Shown here piece by piece: positions 51,674 to 60,223 of a stretch of 64,000 nt of DNA. This stretch comes from Gammaproteobacteria bacterium (lineage in GTDB: Bacteria > Pseudomonadota > Gammaproteobacteria > Competibacterales > Competibacteraceae): assembly GCA_024234995.1 (NCBI GenBank), contig JACKNF010000005.1, positions 1 to 64,000 on the forward strand, in the 5' to 3' direction. The translations under genes and the position numbers were made by a program. The stretch's first letter is position 1; every line of letters begins with the position of its first letter. The notes beneath the pieces are model-generated. The model did no database searches. It was not told the origin of the DNA and saw only the letters and a list, made by a program, of their open reading frames with translations.

Positions 51674-51733
51674 CGAGTTATGGATCTTAATGATAAAGAA
51701 AGGAAAATCTTGAAAGGATGTCTAAGAACAACA

Positions 51734-51762
51734 GGCGGACCTGGAAAGCGTCCGCCCGTTTT
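51734..51762. terminator. bidirectional terminator between permease gene and fba
   Basis: GGCGGAC (51734-51740) pairs perfectly with GTCCGCC (51750-51756) around a 9-base loop. On the plus strand a short T-run (CGTTTTAC) follows; on the minus strand a looser T-rich tail follows. It ends both convergent units. Confidence 0.75.
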
Positions 51763-51770
51763 ACATCAGA

Positions 51771-52841
51771 TTACAGGCACAGCGACTTGCCCTTGGAGCC
51801 GAGATCGGTAAAGGCTTCGTTCAAGCGGGCCACCATATTCTGTTCTGCGGCACGCAGGTACTTGCGCGGATCATAGAACTTCTTATACGGCTTGTCGGTT
51901 TCTGGATCAATCTGGTACAAGAACGCCTTGGGATTTTCGGTGACGAACTTGCCAATCGCCTCCGAATAGGCGAACTGCAAATCGGTGTCGATGTTCATCT
52001 TGAACACACCGTACCCGACTGCTTCAGTGATCTTTGCCTTCTCCGAGCCGGAACCGCCGTGGAACACCAGATTGAGCGGTTTCGCCGCAGTCTTGCATTC
52101 CTTTTCAATGAGCGCCTGTGAGTTCTTGAGAATTTCCGGACGCAATTGCACGTTGCCGGGCTTGTACACACCATGCACGTTGCCGAAAGAGGCGGCCACC
52201 GAGAAATGACCAATGGGTGACAGCCGCTCGTAGGCCTGCAACACATCTTCCGGCTGGGTATAGAGATGAGAGTTGTCAGCGCTTTCATCAAGCTCGCCGC
52301 CGATGCCGTCTTCTTCACCACCGGTAACGCCGAGTTCAATTTCCAGGCTCATGTCCAACGGCGCCATGCGCGTTAAAATCCGCGCGCACTCGCTGAGATT
52401 GAATTCCATCGGATCTTCAGAAAGATCCAGCATATGCGAACTGAACAGCGGCTTACCGTGCTGCTTGAAGTACGCTTCGCCATGATCCAGCAGCGCTTCG
52501 ACCCAGGGAATCAGGCCCTTGTTAGCATGATCGGTATGCAGCACCACGCAGACCCCATAGTGTTCGGCCAGCAAATGAACATGCATTGCTGCCGACACCG
52601 CGCCTAACACCTTGGCCTTAAACCCGTCCTTCATCCCCTGTCCAGCATAGAACTGCGCCCCGCCATTGGAAAGCTGCACGATGACATCGGCTTGGTTCTT
52701 GGCGGCTGCTTCCAGCACGGCGTTGATCGTGCTGCTGCTAGAGACATTGACCGCTGGCAATGCATAACCGCCTGCCTTCGCAGCGCCCACCAAGGTAAGA
52801 TAATCTTTACCAGAAACAACGCCAGGTTTGAGCTGTGCCAT
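51771..52841 (-). CDS. fbaA: class II fructose-bisphosphate aldolase
   Basis: The 356-residue zinc enzyme splits fructose-1,6-bisphosphate into glyceraldehyde-3-phosphate and DHAP in glycolysis and runs in reverse in gluconeogenesis. It has the zinc site LHTDHANKGLIPW, the LEIELGVTGGEEDGIGGE loop, and SFGNVHGVYKPGNVQL followed by NLVFHGGSGS. It matches the E. coli FbaA-type class IIa enzyme in length (359). GAGGA lies about 8 bp before the ATG. It is a single-gene unit with a terminator at its end. Confidence 0.97.
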   Translation of the reverse strand: MAQLKPGVVSGKDYLTLVGAAKAGGYALPAVNVSSSSTINAVLEAAAKNQADVIVQLSNGGAQFYAGQGMKDGFKAKVLGAVSAAMHVHLLAEHYGVCVVLHTDHANKGLIPWVEALLDHGEAYFKQHGKPLFSSHMLDLSEDPMEFNLSECARILTRMAPLDMSLEIELGVTGGEEDGIGGELDESADNSHLYTQPEDVLQAYERLSPIGHFSVAASFGNVHGVYKPGNVQLRPEILKNSQALIEKECKTAAKPLNLVFHGGSGSEKAKITEAVGYGVFKMNIDTDLQFAYSEAIGKFVTENPKAFLYQIDPETDKPYKKFYDPRKYLRAAEQNMVARLNEAFTDLGSKGKSLCL

Positions 52842-53033
52842 GAAAGAATCCTCTTATGTTCTACAGTGAATAAAACCACGAATGAAACCGCTTGACGAAG
52901 AATGATCGTCATTCAGGCTTCAAAGAACTGGATGACGACCTCGAATCCAGTATAGCCTTTGCGCCGCCATCGTAGTAGCCATGTTCTCACAGTTGGACGC
53001 CGTCCGTGCTCAATGCCTCGTTGGAAAAGCGGC

Positions 53034-54290
53034 TCATCCGGTGTTGAGCAGGACCAGCAACACGATAATCGCGACACCCGCAGAGATGAGTCCGCCAATC
53101 AGAATCTTGTTGAGCCGGGCCGTTGCGGGCCACCGCAAGGCCAATTGCTCCACCGTCTGCTGCATTTCCTCGAAAGCATGCGTCTGCTCCTGGATCTGGC
53201 GTTCGGTTTCACCCAAACGTTGCTCATGGTCATCCAGAAAACTGGCGCTTTCAATGCCTTCCAGCGCTGTCAGCCGCTCATGCAAAGCGACCATCTGGCC
53301 ATGCAATTCTCGAAGAATCGGATCGAACTTGCCAAACTGTTCAGCCTGGGCTCCCAGCCATTTCTCCAGCGCTGCCAACCGTTCCCGGTCAGCGCCTAGC
53401 GCCTCGGCTCCGCGTGCCCGTTCTTCGTTGAATTGCTGTTCAAGAATGCTAACCCGCTCATTCAGCTTGCTTAAGGTTGCGAGCGCGGTTTCCCGCTGGG
53501 CGTGTTCTTGCTTGTGGAGGCTGGTGAGGGCGTCGATATGACCATTGATCTCCTGGGTTTGCGTCCGGGAGCGCTCGGTCAGCGCCGCCAGTTCACGGGT
53601 ATGCGCATCCAATTGTTCACGATGCTTCATGGACTGCGTCCTCAGTGCTTTCTCCAGGTCCACACTCACTTGCCGGACGCCCTGGAGTTCCTGACGGAGA
53701 GCGTCCATAGCCCCGGCAAGTTCGTCAGATCGCAGATAACCCGCATGATTCGCTTCACGCAGGGCGGCGAGATCGCTTTGAGTTTTCTGAATCTCCTGGC
53801 GAAGAGCGTCATGAACTTCCCGGTGGACGGTATCCACCATCACAGTCAGTTTATCGATCTGCTGTCCATACGCTCCGTTAACATCACGCACAGACACCAA
53901 ATCGTCCTGATTTTTCTCAAGCTTCTGGCTGACGGTATCCAGGGCTGCGGCCAGTCCGGCAACCTGCTGGCTGTGTGTAGCGCTCGTCTGGTGAAGCGTC
54001 CCCAAGCCGCCCAAAGATTCCTGCATCTCTTGGCGGAAGGTTTCCATCGTCACGCCAAACGTATCAATCCGTTCACCGTAAGTGCCGCTGCTTTCACGGA
54101 GGGCCGTCAGTTCCTTCTGGGTTTCCTGAACTTCCTGGCGAATCGCATCTATTGCAGCCACCATCTCGTCCGCCCGCTGACCGTGTGTAGCACAGGCATT
54201 GAGCAGGGCTGCCAATTCATTTTGAGTTCCCTGAAAGCGTTCGCGAATTACTTCCAGGGCATCATTGAGAGGGTCATCATGCGTGCTCAT
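53034..54290 (-). CDS. tail-anchored coiled-coil protein with 35-residue repeats
   Basis: The 418-residue protein is almost wholly helical and rich in Q, E, A, L and T. Five related segments start near residues 26, 61, 96, 131 and 174, most exactly 35 long, sharing patterns such as LAALREAN and MDALRQELQ. Further coiled coil follows to about residue 385. One transmembrane helix (KILIGGLISAGVAIIVLLV) sits at the C-terminus, so the protein is tail-anchored. The ATG at 54290 has GAGG six bases upstream; the TTG at 54302 is less likely. No known family is recognised; a scaffold or filament role is inferred only from shape. Confidence 0.72.
   Translation of the reverse strand: MSTHDDPLNDALEVIRERFQGTQNELAALLNACATHGQRADEMVAAIDAIRQEVQETQKELTALRESSGTYGERIDTFGVTMETFRQEMQESLGGLGTLHQTSATHSQQVAGLAAALDTVSQKLEKNQDDLVSVRDVNGAYGQQIDKLTVMVDTVHREVHDALRQEIQKTQSDLAALREANHAGYLRSDELAGAMDALRQELQGVRQVSVDLEKALRTQSMKHREQLDAHTRELAALTERSRTQTQEINGHIDALTSLHKQEHAQRETALATLSKLNERVSILEQQFNEERARGAEALGADRERLAALEKWLGAQAEQFGKFDPILRELHGQMVALHERLTALEGIESASFLDDHEQRLGETERQIQEQTHAFEEMQQTVEQLALRWPATARLNKILIGGLISAGVAIIVLLVLLNTG
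53676..54215. repeat. coding region of the 35-residue protein repeats
   Basis: This DNA encodes residues 26-205 of the tail-anchored coiled-coil protein, which hold five imperfect repeats of about 35 residues (one unit is 43). Similarity is clear at protein level and low at DNA level, so the repeats are old. Thirty-five residues equal five heptads, keeping the coil in register. Confidence 0.6.
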
Positions 54291-54418
54291 TAGCGTCCTC
54301 AATAATACAGGGTGGGGTATTAGCTAAGTTTAATGGTTTCCGAAACATGATTCTGAAGAGAGAATCTGACGGATAGATATGTTAAAAAAGAGGTTAGAAG
54401 AATCAGTTGCTCAATACC

Positions 54419-54949
54419 ATGCGTAAAACGACCCCTTCCATTTTCCTGATTGGCCCGATGGGCGCTGGAAAAACCACGATTGGCCGCCGGCTCGCACAGG
54501 CGTTGCGATGGACCTTTTTCGACAGCGATCAGGAAATCGAGCAACGCGCCGGCGCCACGATCCCCCTGATCTTCGAACTTGAAGGCGAGGCCGGATTCCG
54601 TATCCGCGAGAAAGCGGTCATCGCCGAACTTACTCAAAACCCGGCTATCGTGCTGGCCACAGGCGGCGGCAGTGTGCTCGACCCCGACAATCGCCGCTGC
54701 CTGGCGGGGCGCGGGTTCGTGGTTTATCTGTATGCCTCGGTTGATGAACAACTTCGCCGCACCCGCCATGACAGTCACCGCCCCTTGCTGCAAACTGCCG
54801 ATCCTGGCGCCCGGCTAGAAGCGCTATTTACCGTGCGCGATCCGCTCTACCGGGATATCGCTGACCTCATCATCACCAGCGATGGCCAGGCGCCACGCAT
54901 CATCGCCCAACGGGTTCTTGCCCATATTCAGGAGACGCCTTCCCTATGA
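54419..54949 (+). CDS. aroK: shikimate kinase
   Basis: The 176-residue enzyme phosphorylates shikimate in aromatic amino-acid synthesis. It has the Walker A FLIGPMGAGKTTIGRRLA, the DSDQEIEQRAG shikimate-binding motif, GEAGFRIREK, and ATGGGSVLD. The ATG at 54419 matches the usual family N-terminus; a TTG at 54407 would add four residues. It overlaps aroB by four bases (ATGA), so both are translated together, the conserved aroK-aroB arrangement. Confidence 0.96.
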   Translation: MRKTTPSIFLIGPMGAGKTTIGRRLAQALRWTFFDSDQEIEQRAGATIPLIFELEGEAGFRIREKAVIAELTQNPAIVLATGGGSVLDPDNRRCLAGRGFVVYLYASVDEQLRRTRHDSHRPLLQTADPGARLEALFTVRDPLYRDIADLIITSDGQAPRIIAQRVLAHIQETPSL

Positions 54950-56031
54950 AAACGCTGTACGTTGAGCTTGGCGACCGCCGCTATCCTATCCACATCGGCC
55001 CTGGCCTGCTGACACAGCGCGAGTTACTTCGTCCTCACATTCCTGGACGGCAGGCGCTGGTCGTCAGCAATACCACCGTTGCCCCATTGTACTTGGAGCC
55101 CGTATGCGCCGCCCTGGATGGATTGCGCCACGAAGCGGTGATTTTGCCCGATGGTGAACAATACAAAACGCTGGATATGCTCAATGAAATCTTTACCGCG
55201 CTGTTGAATCATCGCTTCGACCGGAACTGCACCGTCATCGCGCTTGGCGGTGGCGTGATCGGTGATATGGCTGGCTTCGCCGCAGCCTGCTACCAGCGCG
55301 GCGTGCATTTTATTCAGATTCCCACGACACTGCTGGCGCAGGTAGATTCCTCGGTCGGTGGCAAGACCGCCGTCAACCATCCGCTCGGCAAAAACATGAT
55401 TGGGGCATTTTACCAGCCGCTGTGTGTCCTGGCCGATACCGATACCCTAGCAACTCTGCCGGATCGCGAGCTGAGTGCCGGTTTAGCGGAGGTTATCAAG
55501 TATGGATTGATTCGTGATGTACCGTTTCTGGCATGGCTAGAGACAAACCTGGAAGCCCTGATGGCGCGTGATGCTGCCGCGCTGAGCGAGGCCATTGAGC
55601 GATCCTGCCGGAACAAGGCAGAAATCGTCGCCGCCGATGAGCGGGAAACCGGCGAGCGGGCCTTGCTCAATCTCGGCCATACCTTCGGCCATGCGATTGA
55701 AACCGGCGTGGGTTATGGGGAGTGGTTGCATGGCGAAGCGGTAGCGGCGGGGATGATCATGGCGGCTGATCTGTCGGCGCGGATAGGCTGGCTAGATCAG
55801 GCGCAAGTAGACCGGGTCCGGCAGTTACTGGCGCGCGCGCGCTTGCCATTGCAGCCGCCTCTGACGCTGACGCCTGATGATTTTCTGCGGCTCATGGCGG
55901 TGGACAAGAAAGTCAAGGATGGCCGGCTGCGATTGATCCTGCTACGCGATCTGGGTCAGGCTGTCATCGCCAGCGATACTGATCCTCATTTTTTACGGGA
56001 GACACTGAAACATGTGTATCCTCCGCAATGA
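54946..56031 (+). CDS. aroB: 3-dehydroquinate synthase
   Basis: The 361-residue NAD- and metal-dependent enzyme makes 3-dehydroquinate from DAHP, an early step of the shikimate pathway. It has LPDGEQYKTLDMLNEIF, ALGGGVIGDMAGFAAACYQRG, IPTTLLAQVDSSVGGKTAVNH, and the zinc-ligand regions LGHTFGHAIE and WLHGEAVAAGM. Length equals E. coli AroB (362). It overlaps aroK by four bases. A small hairpin (AGAGGC-AAA-GCCTCT) at 56031-56045 overlaps the last base of its stop. Confidence 0.97.
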   Translation: MKTLYVELGDRRYPIHIGPGLLTQRELLRPHIPGRQALVVSNTTVAPLYLEPVCAALDGLRHEAVILPDGEQYKTLDMLNEIFTALLNHRFDRNCTVIALGGGVIGDMAGFAAACYQRGVHFIQIPTTLLAQVDSSVGGKTAVNHPLGKNMIGAFYQPLCVLADTDTLATLPDRELSAGLAEVIKYGLIRDVPFLAWLETNLEALMARDAAALSEAIERSCRNKAEIVAADERETGERALLNLGHTFGHAIETGVGYGEWLHGEAVAAGMIMAADLSARIGWLDQAQVDRVRQLLARARLPLQPPLTLTPDDFLRLMAVDKKVKDGRLRLILLRDLGQAVIASDTDPHFLRETLKHVYPPQ

Positions 56032-56166
56032 GAGGCAAAGCCTCTAGGAGCAGCAGATCATTGCAGCGCAGGGCCAGCCATTCATTGGCCCGCAAGAAAA
56101 TCACCCGGAAAAGGCGCCGCCCTGGCCATGACGGCTTGTTAAGAACGCTAGCGGTTTAAATCTGCG

Positions 56167-56793
56167 CTACGGCAACAGATCACTGCTGGCAATCGGATAG
56201 TCAATGCCCGCATGTTCTAAATCGACAAAGGTGGTCGCATGCAGCGCCGGGTCAATCTCCAGCCCCAGCAACAGGCCAATCTGTGACAACGAGAAGATAC
56301 CGCGCACCGCCAAGTGGCCGGTCGTAGGATGAACGTCCACCACCATCGCATGTTGGCGGTTGACCTGCCGCAAGGTGGCAATGATATCGCCGACCCGCGC
56401 CTTGGCAACGTCTTCCATCAAGAGCACTTCTAACTTCGGTTGCAGGGTCATGATGTCGGCAACCAGCAAGTCTTCCCAGCTACCGCCCGCCTTGGTCAAG
56501 ATACGCTTGGGCTTTTCGCCTTCAATGTCGCGGCTGGTGACCAGTCCGACAATGTGCCCTTCTACATCGCGCACCAGCAGCATGCGCACCCTGCGCTTGA
56601 CCATGGTCTCCTGCGCCTTGCTCAAGGGCGTATCCAATTCAGCAGTATAGGCGGTCACTAGACTCAGATCGGTCATCGCCGACAAGGCGGGATCATCGGC
56701 AGCGACGTGTTCAGACAAATGCTGCTGCGGACGAAAATAGCTTGCGCCGGCTCCCAGATGATGAAACATCAGTGGTTGATAAGTTTGGGACAT
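56167..56793 (-). CDS. two-CBS-domain protein
   Basis: The 208-residue soluble protein has two CBS domains. The first is at about residues 45-95 (LSKAQETMVKRRVRMLLVRD, VGLVTSRDI), the second at about 112-175 (KARVGDIIATLRQVNRQHAMVVD). CBS pairs bind adenosyl ligands such as AMP, ATP or SAM and usually regulate a partner; no effector domain is fused here. The N-terminal 35 residues carry FHHLGAGASYFRP, with no known motif. It is a single gene, convergent with aroB across 135 bp. Confidence 0.82.
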   Translation of the reverse strand: MSQTYQPLMFHHLGAGASYFRPQQHLSEHVAADDPALSAMTDLSLVTAYTAELDTPLSKAQETMVKRRVRMLLVRDVEGHIVGLVTSRDIEGEKPKRILTKAGGSWEDLLVADIMTLQPKLEVLLMEDVAKARVGDIIATLRQVNRQHAMVVDVHPTTGHLAVRGIFSLSQIGLLLGLEIDPALHATTFVDLEHAGIDYPIASSDLLP

Positions 56794-56880
56794 CGAGGAT
56801 GACCTCCGGGTGAATGCAAAAAAGTCGAATTAAGCGCTAATAAGGCATGAAAATACGCCGTGCCGACATCCATTCGCCAT

Positions 56881-57396
56881 TCAAAACCGCCGCACAGGCC
56901 GGGCAATGATGCCATCGGTCCATTCTAGAATCGCTCGTACCCGTGGAGTCAGCATGCCCCAAGCTTCGGCACGGTTAACCCAGCGGAATTCACTGTGCTC
57001 GGGACGGCCCAATTCAGGATTTAGCGGCAGATGAACCTCAATGCCTGGTGATTCAGCAATATAGTAACGGGCAACCTTGCGTCCCTGGTTATAAGGATGC
57101 GTTTCGCGGTAGACATCACCCCAGCGAAACCGCAGACCGGTCAACGTGGTTTCCTCTTCCACTTCACGAACGGCCGCTTGCAACGGCGATTCATCGATTT
57201 CCACCACACCTTTAGGAAAATCCCAGTAATTGTAGGCTCGCAATAGTAAATAGTCGTAATATTCACCCGTCCAATGCACCACGACAACCCCGGAAGACAG
57301 GATTTGGGGGCTGGGTGGCTTCAGGGGCGTGGTGCGATTCACTCGGTGATCCTGCTTAACGTCCGGTGCTGGCGTGATAGGGTCTGCTGAGTTCAT
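56881..57396 (-). CDS. Nudix hydrolase (bis(5'-nucleosyl)-tetraphosphatase-like)
   Basis: The product (171 residues from ATG 57396) has a Nudix box GVVEIDESPLQAAVREVEEE, with Thr in place of the last Gly. The sequence VVVHWTGEYYDYLLLRAYNYWDFPKG ahead of the box resembles Ap4A-type Nudix enzymes (WDFPKG). The ATG lies inside hemE, overlapping it by 41 bases, and has GAGG six bases upstream. A GTG at 57342, just after the hemE stop and preceded by AGGA, would give a 153-residue form. Either way the two genes are co-transcribed. Substrate unknown. Confidence 0.82.
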   Translation of the reverse strand: MNSADPITPAPDVKQDHRVNRTTPLKPPSPQILSSGVVVVHWTGEYYDYLLLRAYNYWDFPKGVVEIDESPLQAAVREVEEETTLTGLRFRWGDVYRETHPYNQGRKVARYYIAESPGIEVHLPLNPELGRPEHSEFRWVNRAEAWGMLTPRVRAILEWTDGIIARPVRRF

Positions 57397-58435
57397 GCAC
57401 CGCCTCTACCAGGACCCGGGCATGTTCCGGGTCGGTGCCGGGCTGGATGCCATGCCCCAGGTTGAACACATGGCCAGAACCAGGACCGAAGTCAGCCAAC
57501 ACATGGGCGGCCTGCTGGCGGATACGGTCAGGCGAAGCATACAACACAGCAGGATCAAGATTGCCCTGCACGGCGGCCCGGTCACCAATCCGCCGGCGGG
57601 CATCACCGAGATTGATGGTCCAATCGACACCCACCGCATCGCAACCGGTCGCGGCAATCTCTTCCAGCCAAGCGCCGCCCCCCTTGGTAAACAGGATCAC
57701 AGGCGCCGGCTCATCGCCGGTTTCTCGAACCAGCCCGGCGACGATCCGTGACAAGTAGGCCAGTGAGAATTCCTGATAGGCGCGTGGCGTCAGAATGCCG
57801 CCCCAGGTATCGAACACCATCAACGCCTGAGCGCCAGAGGCCAATTGCGCATTCAGATAAGCAATGATCGATTGGGTGGTGATCTCCAGCAGGCGGTGCA
57901 ACAATTCCGGCTGGTCATACAGCAGGCTCTTGATCCGGACATAATCCTTGCTGGAACCCCCTTCGACCATATAGGTTGCTAGCGTCCATGGGCTGCCGGC
58001 AAAGCCGATCAGCGGCACTTGACCTCGCAGTTCTTGACGGATCAAGCGCACGGCATCCATGACATAACGTAGTTCTACTTCCGGATCGGGCACGAACAAC
58101 CGTTGAATATCCGCCGCTGAATGCACTGGCCGGGCGAACTGCGGACCGCCGCCCTCGCTAAACGATAACCCCAGACCCATCGCGTCCGGCACGGTCAGGA
58201 TGTCCGAGAACAAAATGGCCGCGTCGAGAGGAAAGCGGGCGAGCGGTTGCAGCGTGACCTCACAGGCTAGTTCCGGGGTCTGACACAGGCGCATGAAATT
58301 ACCGGCGCGGGCACGGGTGGCGCGGTATTCCGGCAGATAGCGGCCCGCTTGACGCATCAGCCAAACCGGCGTGACATCCACCGGCTGGCGGCGCAGCGCC
58401 CGCAGCAGGCGATCATTATGCAATGTGGTAATCAT
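57356..58435 (-). CDS. hemE: uroporphyrinogen decarboxylase
   Basis: The 359-residue enzyme decarboxylates uroporphyrinogen III to coproporphyrinogen III in heme synthesis. It has RQPVDVTPVWLMRQAGRYLP, the substrate-binding FPLDAAILFSDILTVPDAMG, IGFAGSPWTLATYM and FNLGHGIQPGTDPEH near the end. Length matches E. coli HemE (354). A consensus -35 TTGACA is present on the minus strand at 58631-58636, about 195 bp upstream. The Nudix gene follows, overlapping its end. Confidence 0.97.
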   Translation of the reverse strand: MITTLHNDRLLRALRRQPVDVTPVWLMRQAGRYLPEYRATRARAGNFMRLCQTPELACEVTLQPLARFPLDAAILFSDILTVPDAMGLGLSFSEGGGPQFARPVHSAADIQRLFVPDPEVELRYVMDAVRLIRQELRGQVPLIGFAGSPWTLATYMVEGGSSKDYVRIKSLLYDQPELLHRLLEITTQSIIAYLNAQLASGAQALMVFDTWGGILTPRAYQEFSLAYLSRIVAGLVRETGDEPAPVILFTKGGGAWLEEIAATGCDAVGVDWTINLGDARRRIGDRAAVQGNLDPAVLYASPDRIRQQAAHVLADFGPGSGHVFNLGHGIQPGTDPEHARVLVEAVHELSRPYHASTGR

Positions 58436-58765
58436 GGTTGCTCAGTTTGAGGCGGGGTAAAACCCGGCGAGGAAATCCAGCGAAGCGAGCGATCAACCCA
58501 ATTTTGACGGCAATTTTACATCAAGTGGGCCGAGGTTTCCGAAATAACGTCCATGAATGAACCGCATGAGACTGCATGAAGGTTTCTTCCGGTAGGTTAA
58601 GAACACTATGGAAGAGAGATTGCCTGAGCTTGTCAAAGTTCGGCTTAAAATATTAACTTATTAATATTTAATATTTTTATAATTAGACAAGCTCAACACC
58701 AGCGGCTTAACCGAGTGGCCGTGCGCATCAGGGCAGGAAGTAAATTTCAAGGAAAAGCGGCTTTC
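58436..58765. other. 330-bp intergenic region with AT-rich block and inverted repeat
   Basis: Between gltD (stop 58766) and hemE (start 58435), both on the minus strand, no credible gene is seen. Within it, 58625-58695 holds an inverted repeat around an AT-rich core, listed separately. A TTGACA (minus strand, 58631-58636) may be the hemE -35, but the matching -10 is weak. Confidence 0.6.
58625..58695. repeat. inverted repeat TGAGCTTGTC / GACAAGCTCA around an AT-rich core
   Basis: Ten-bp perfect arms (58625-58634 and 58686-58695) enclose about 50 bp of mainly A/T, which itself contains a nested dyad (AAATATTAA...TTAATATTT). GAGCTTGTC-type sequences recur as dispersed intergenic elements in many proteobacteria, so this could be a small non-autonomous element. 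It could equally be a terminator or UP-like element of the flanking genes. Confidence 0.5.
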
Positions 58766-60178
58766 TTACACGCCCAGATAATCCAGAATCCCCTCCGCTG
58801 CCTCCCGGCCTTCGAAAACAGCAGTGACTACTAAATCCGAGCCGCGCACCATATCGCCGCCCGCAAACACTTTAGGATTACGGGTCTGGAATTTGAACTG
58901 ACTCTTGGGCGAGGCTTGCACCCGGCCCTGCAAGTCCACGGCGATGCCGAATTCGTTGAACCAGGGTGCCGGGTTAGGCTGGAAACCAAAGGCGATGATA
59001 ACCCGGTCAGCAGGCAAAATTTCCTCGGAGCCGGGTAGAATTTCAGGCGCACGCCGGCCTTTGGCATCCGGCGCACCGAGCTGTGTTGCGCAAACTTTAA
59101 CCCCTTCGACCCGTCCGTTGCCGACAATTTCCAGTGGCTGACGGTTCCACAGAAAGCGCACGCCCTCCTCCTTGGCGTTGGCCACCTCGCGCCGTGAACC
59201 CGGCATGTTGGCCTCGTCGCGGCGGTAGGCGCAAGTCACGCTGGCTGCGCCTTGGCGAACGGCGGTGCGGTTACAATCCATTGCGGTGTCGCCGCCACCA
59301 AGCACCACCACCCGCTGGTCCTGCATGCCGATGAATTCACTAGGTGTTTTTTCTAACCCCAACAGACGGTTAACATTGGAAACCAGATAGGGTAGCGCGT
59401 CGTAGACACCGGATAGATTTTCACCGGGGAAACCGCCTTTCATATAGGTGTAGGTCCCCATACCGAGAAATACCGCGTCATATTCATCCAGCAGGCGTTG
59501 AAACGGCAGATCGCGGCCAATTTCAGTGTTGAGCATGAATTCCACACCCATCCCCTCCATGATTTCACGGCGGGTTTGCACCACTTCTTTTTCCAGCTTG
59601 AACGGCGGGATGCCAAAGGTAAGCAGACCACCGATTTGCGGATAGCGGTCGAACACCACCGGTTTAACCCCGTTGCGGATCAGAATGTCCGCACAACCAA
59701 GCCCTGCCGGTCCCGCGCCGATAACCGCCACTCGCTTGCCTGCCGGCGTCACCTGAGACATATCAGGCCGCCACCCGGCTTTCAGTGCCTCATCGGTGAT
59801 GTATTTCTCGATAGAGCCGATGGTGACCGCGCCGAAGCCCTCATTGAGGGTGCAGTCGCCTTCGCATAACCGGTCTTGCGGGCAAACCCGGCCACACATC
59901 TCCGGCAGCGAATTGGTGCGATGCGAGAGTTCGGCAGCTTCGAATAAATTGCCCTCGGCAATCAATTGCAGCCAGTTGGGAATATAGTTGTGAACCGGAC
60001 ATTTCCACTCACAGTAAGGATTACCGCAATGCAGACAGCGGCCCGCCTGAACAGCGGCTGATGAGGCATCGAATTGCCCGTAGATTTCCTTAAATTCGAG
60101 AACACGCTCGCGGGCCGGTTTCTTTTCCGGGTCCTGGCGGGGGTTTTCGATAAACAGGAGTGGCTTAGCTTGAGACAT
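58766..60178 (-). CDS. gltD: glutamate synthase small (beta) subunit
   Basis: The 470-residue FAD- and iron-sulfur-containing subunit passes electrons from NADPH to GltB. The N-terminal cysteine sets CLHCGNPYCEWKCP and CGRVCPQDRLCEGDC bind 4Fe-4S clusters, VAVIGAGPAGLGCADIL is the FAD-binding Rossmann motif, and VVVLGGGDTAMDC is the second nucleotide-binding site. The ATG at 60178 matches the family length (E. coli 472); an in-frame TTG at 60196 lies upstream. It follows gltB by 45 bp, forming the gltBD operon for ammonia assimilation with glutamine synthetase. Confidence 0.96.
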   Translation of the reverse strand: MSQAKPLLFIENPRQDPEKKPARERVLEFKEIYGQFDASSAAVQAGRCLHCGNPYCEWKCPVHNYIPNWLQLIAEGNLFEAAELSHRTNSLPEMCGRVCPQDRLCEGDCTLNEGFGAVTIGSIEKYITDEALKAGWRPDMSQVTPAGKRVAVIGAGPAGLGCADILIRNGVKPVVFDRYPQIGGLLTFGIPPFKLEKEVVQTRREIMEGMGVEFMLNTEIGRDLPFQRLLDEYDAVFLGMGTYTYMKGGFPGENLSGVYDALPYLVSNVNRLLGLEKTPSEFIGMQDQRVVVLGGGDTAMDCNRTAVRQGAASVTCAYRRDEANMPGSRREVANAKEEGVRFLWNRQPLEIVGNGRVEGVKVCATQLGAPDAKGRRAPEILPGSEEILPADRVIIAFGFQPNPAPWFNEFGIAVDLQGRVQASPKSQFKFQTRNPKVFAGGDMVRGSDLVVTAVFEGREAAEGILDYLGV

Positions 60179-60223
60179 AGGTGTATCCGGTGGCAAACGG
60201 CACGAATAGGGTTCAGGCTCTTC

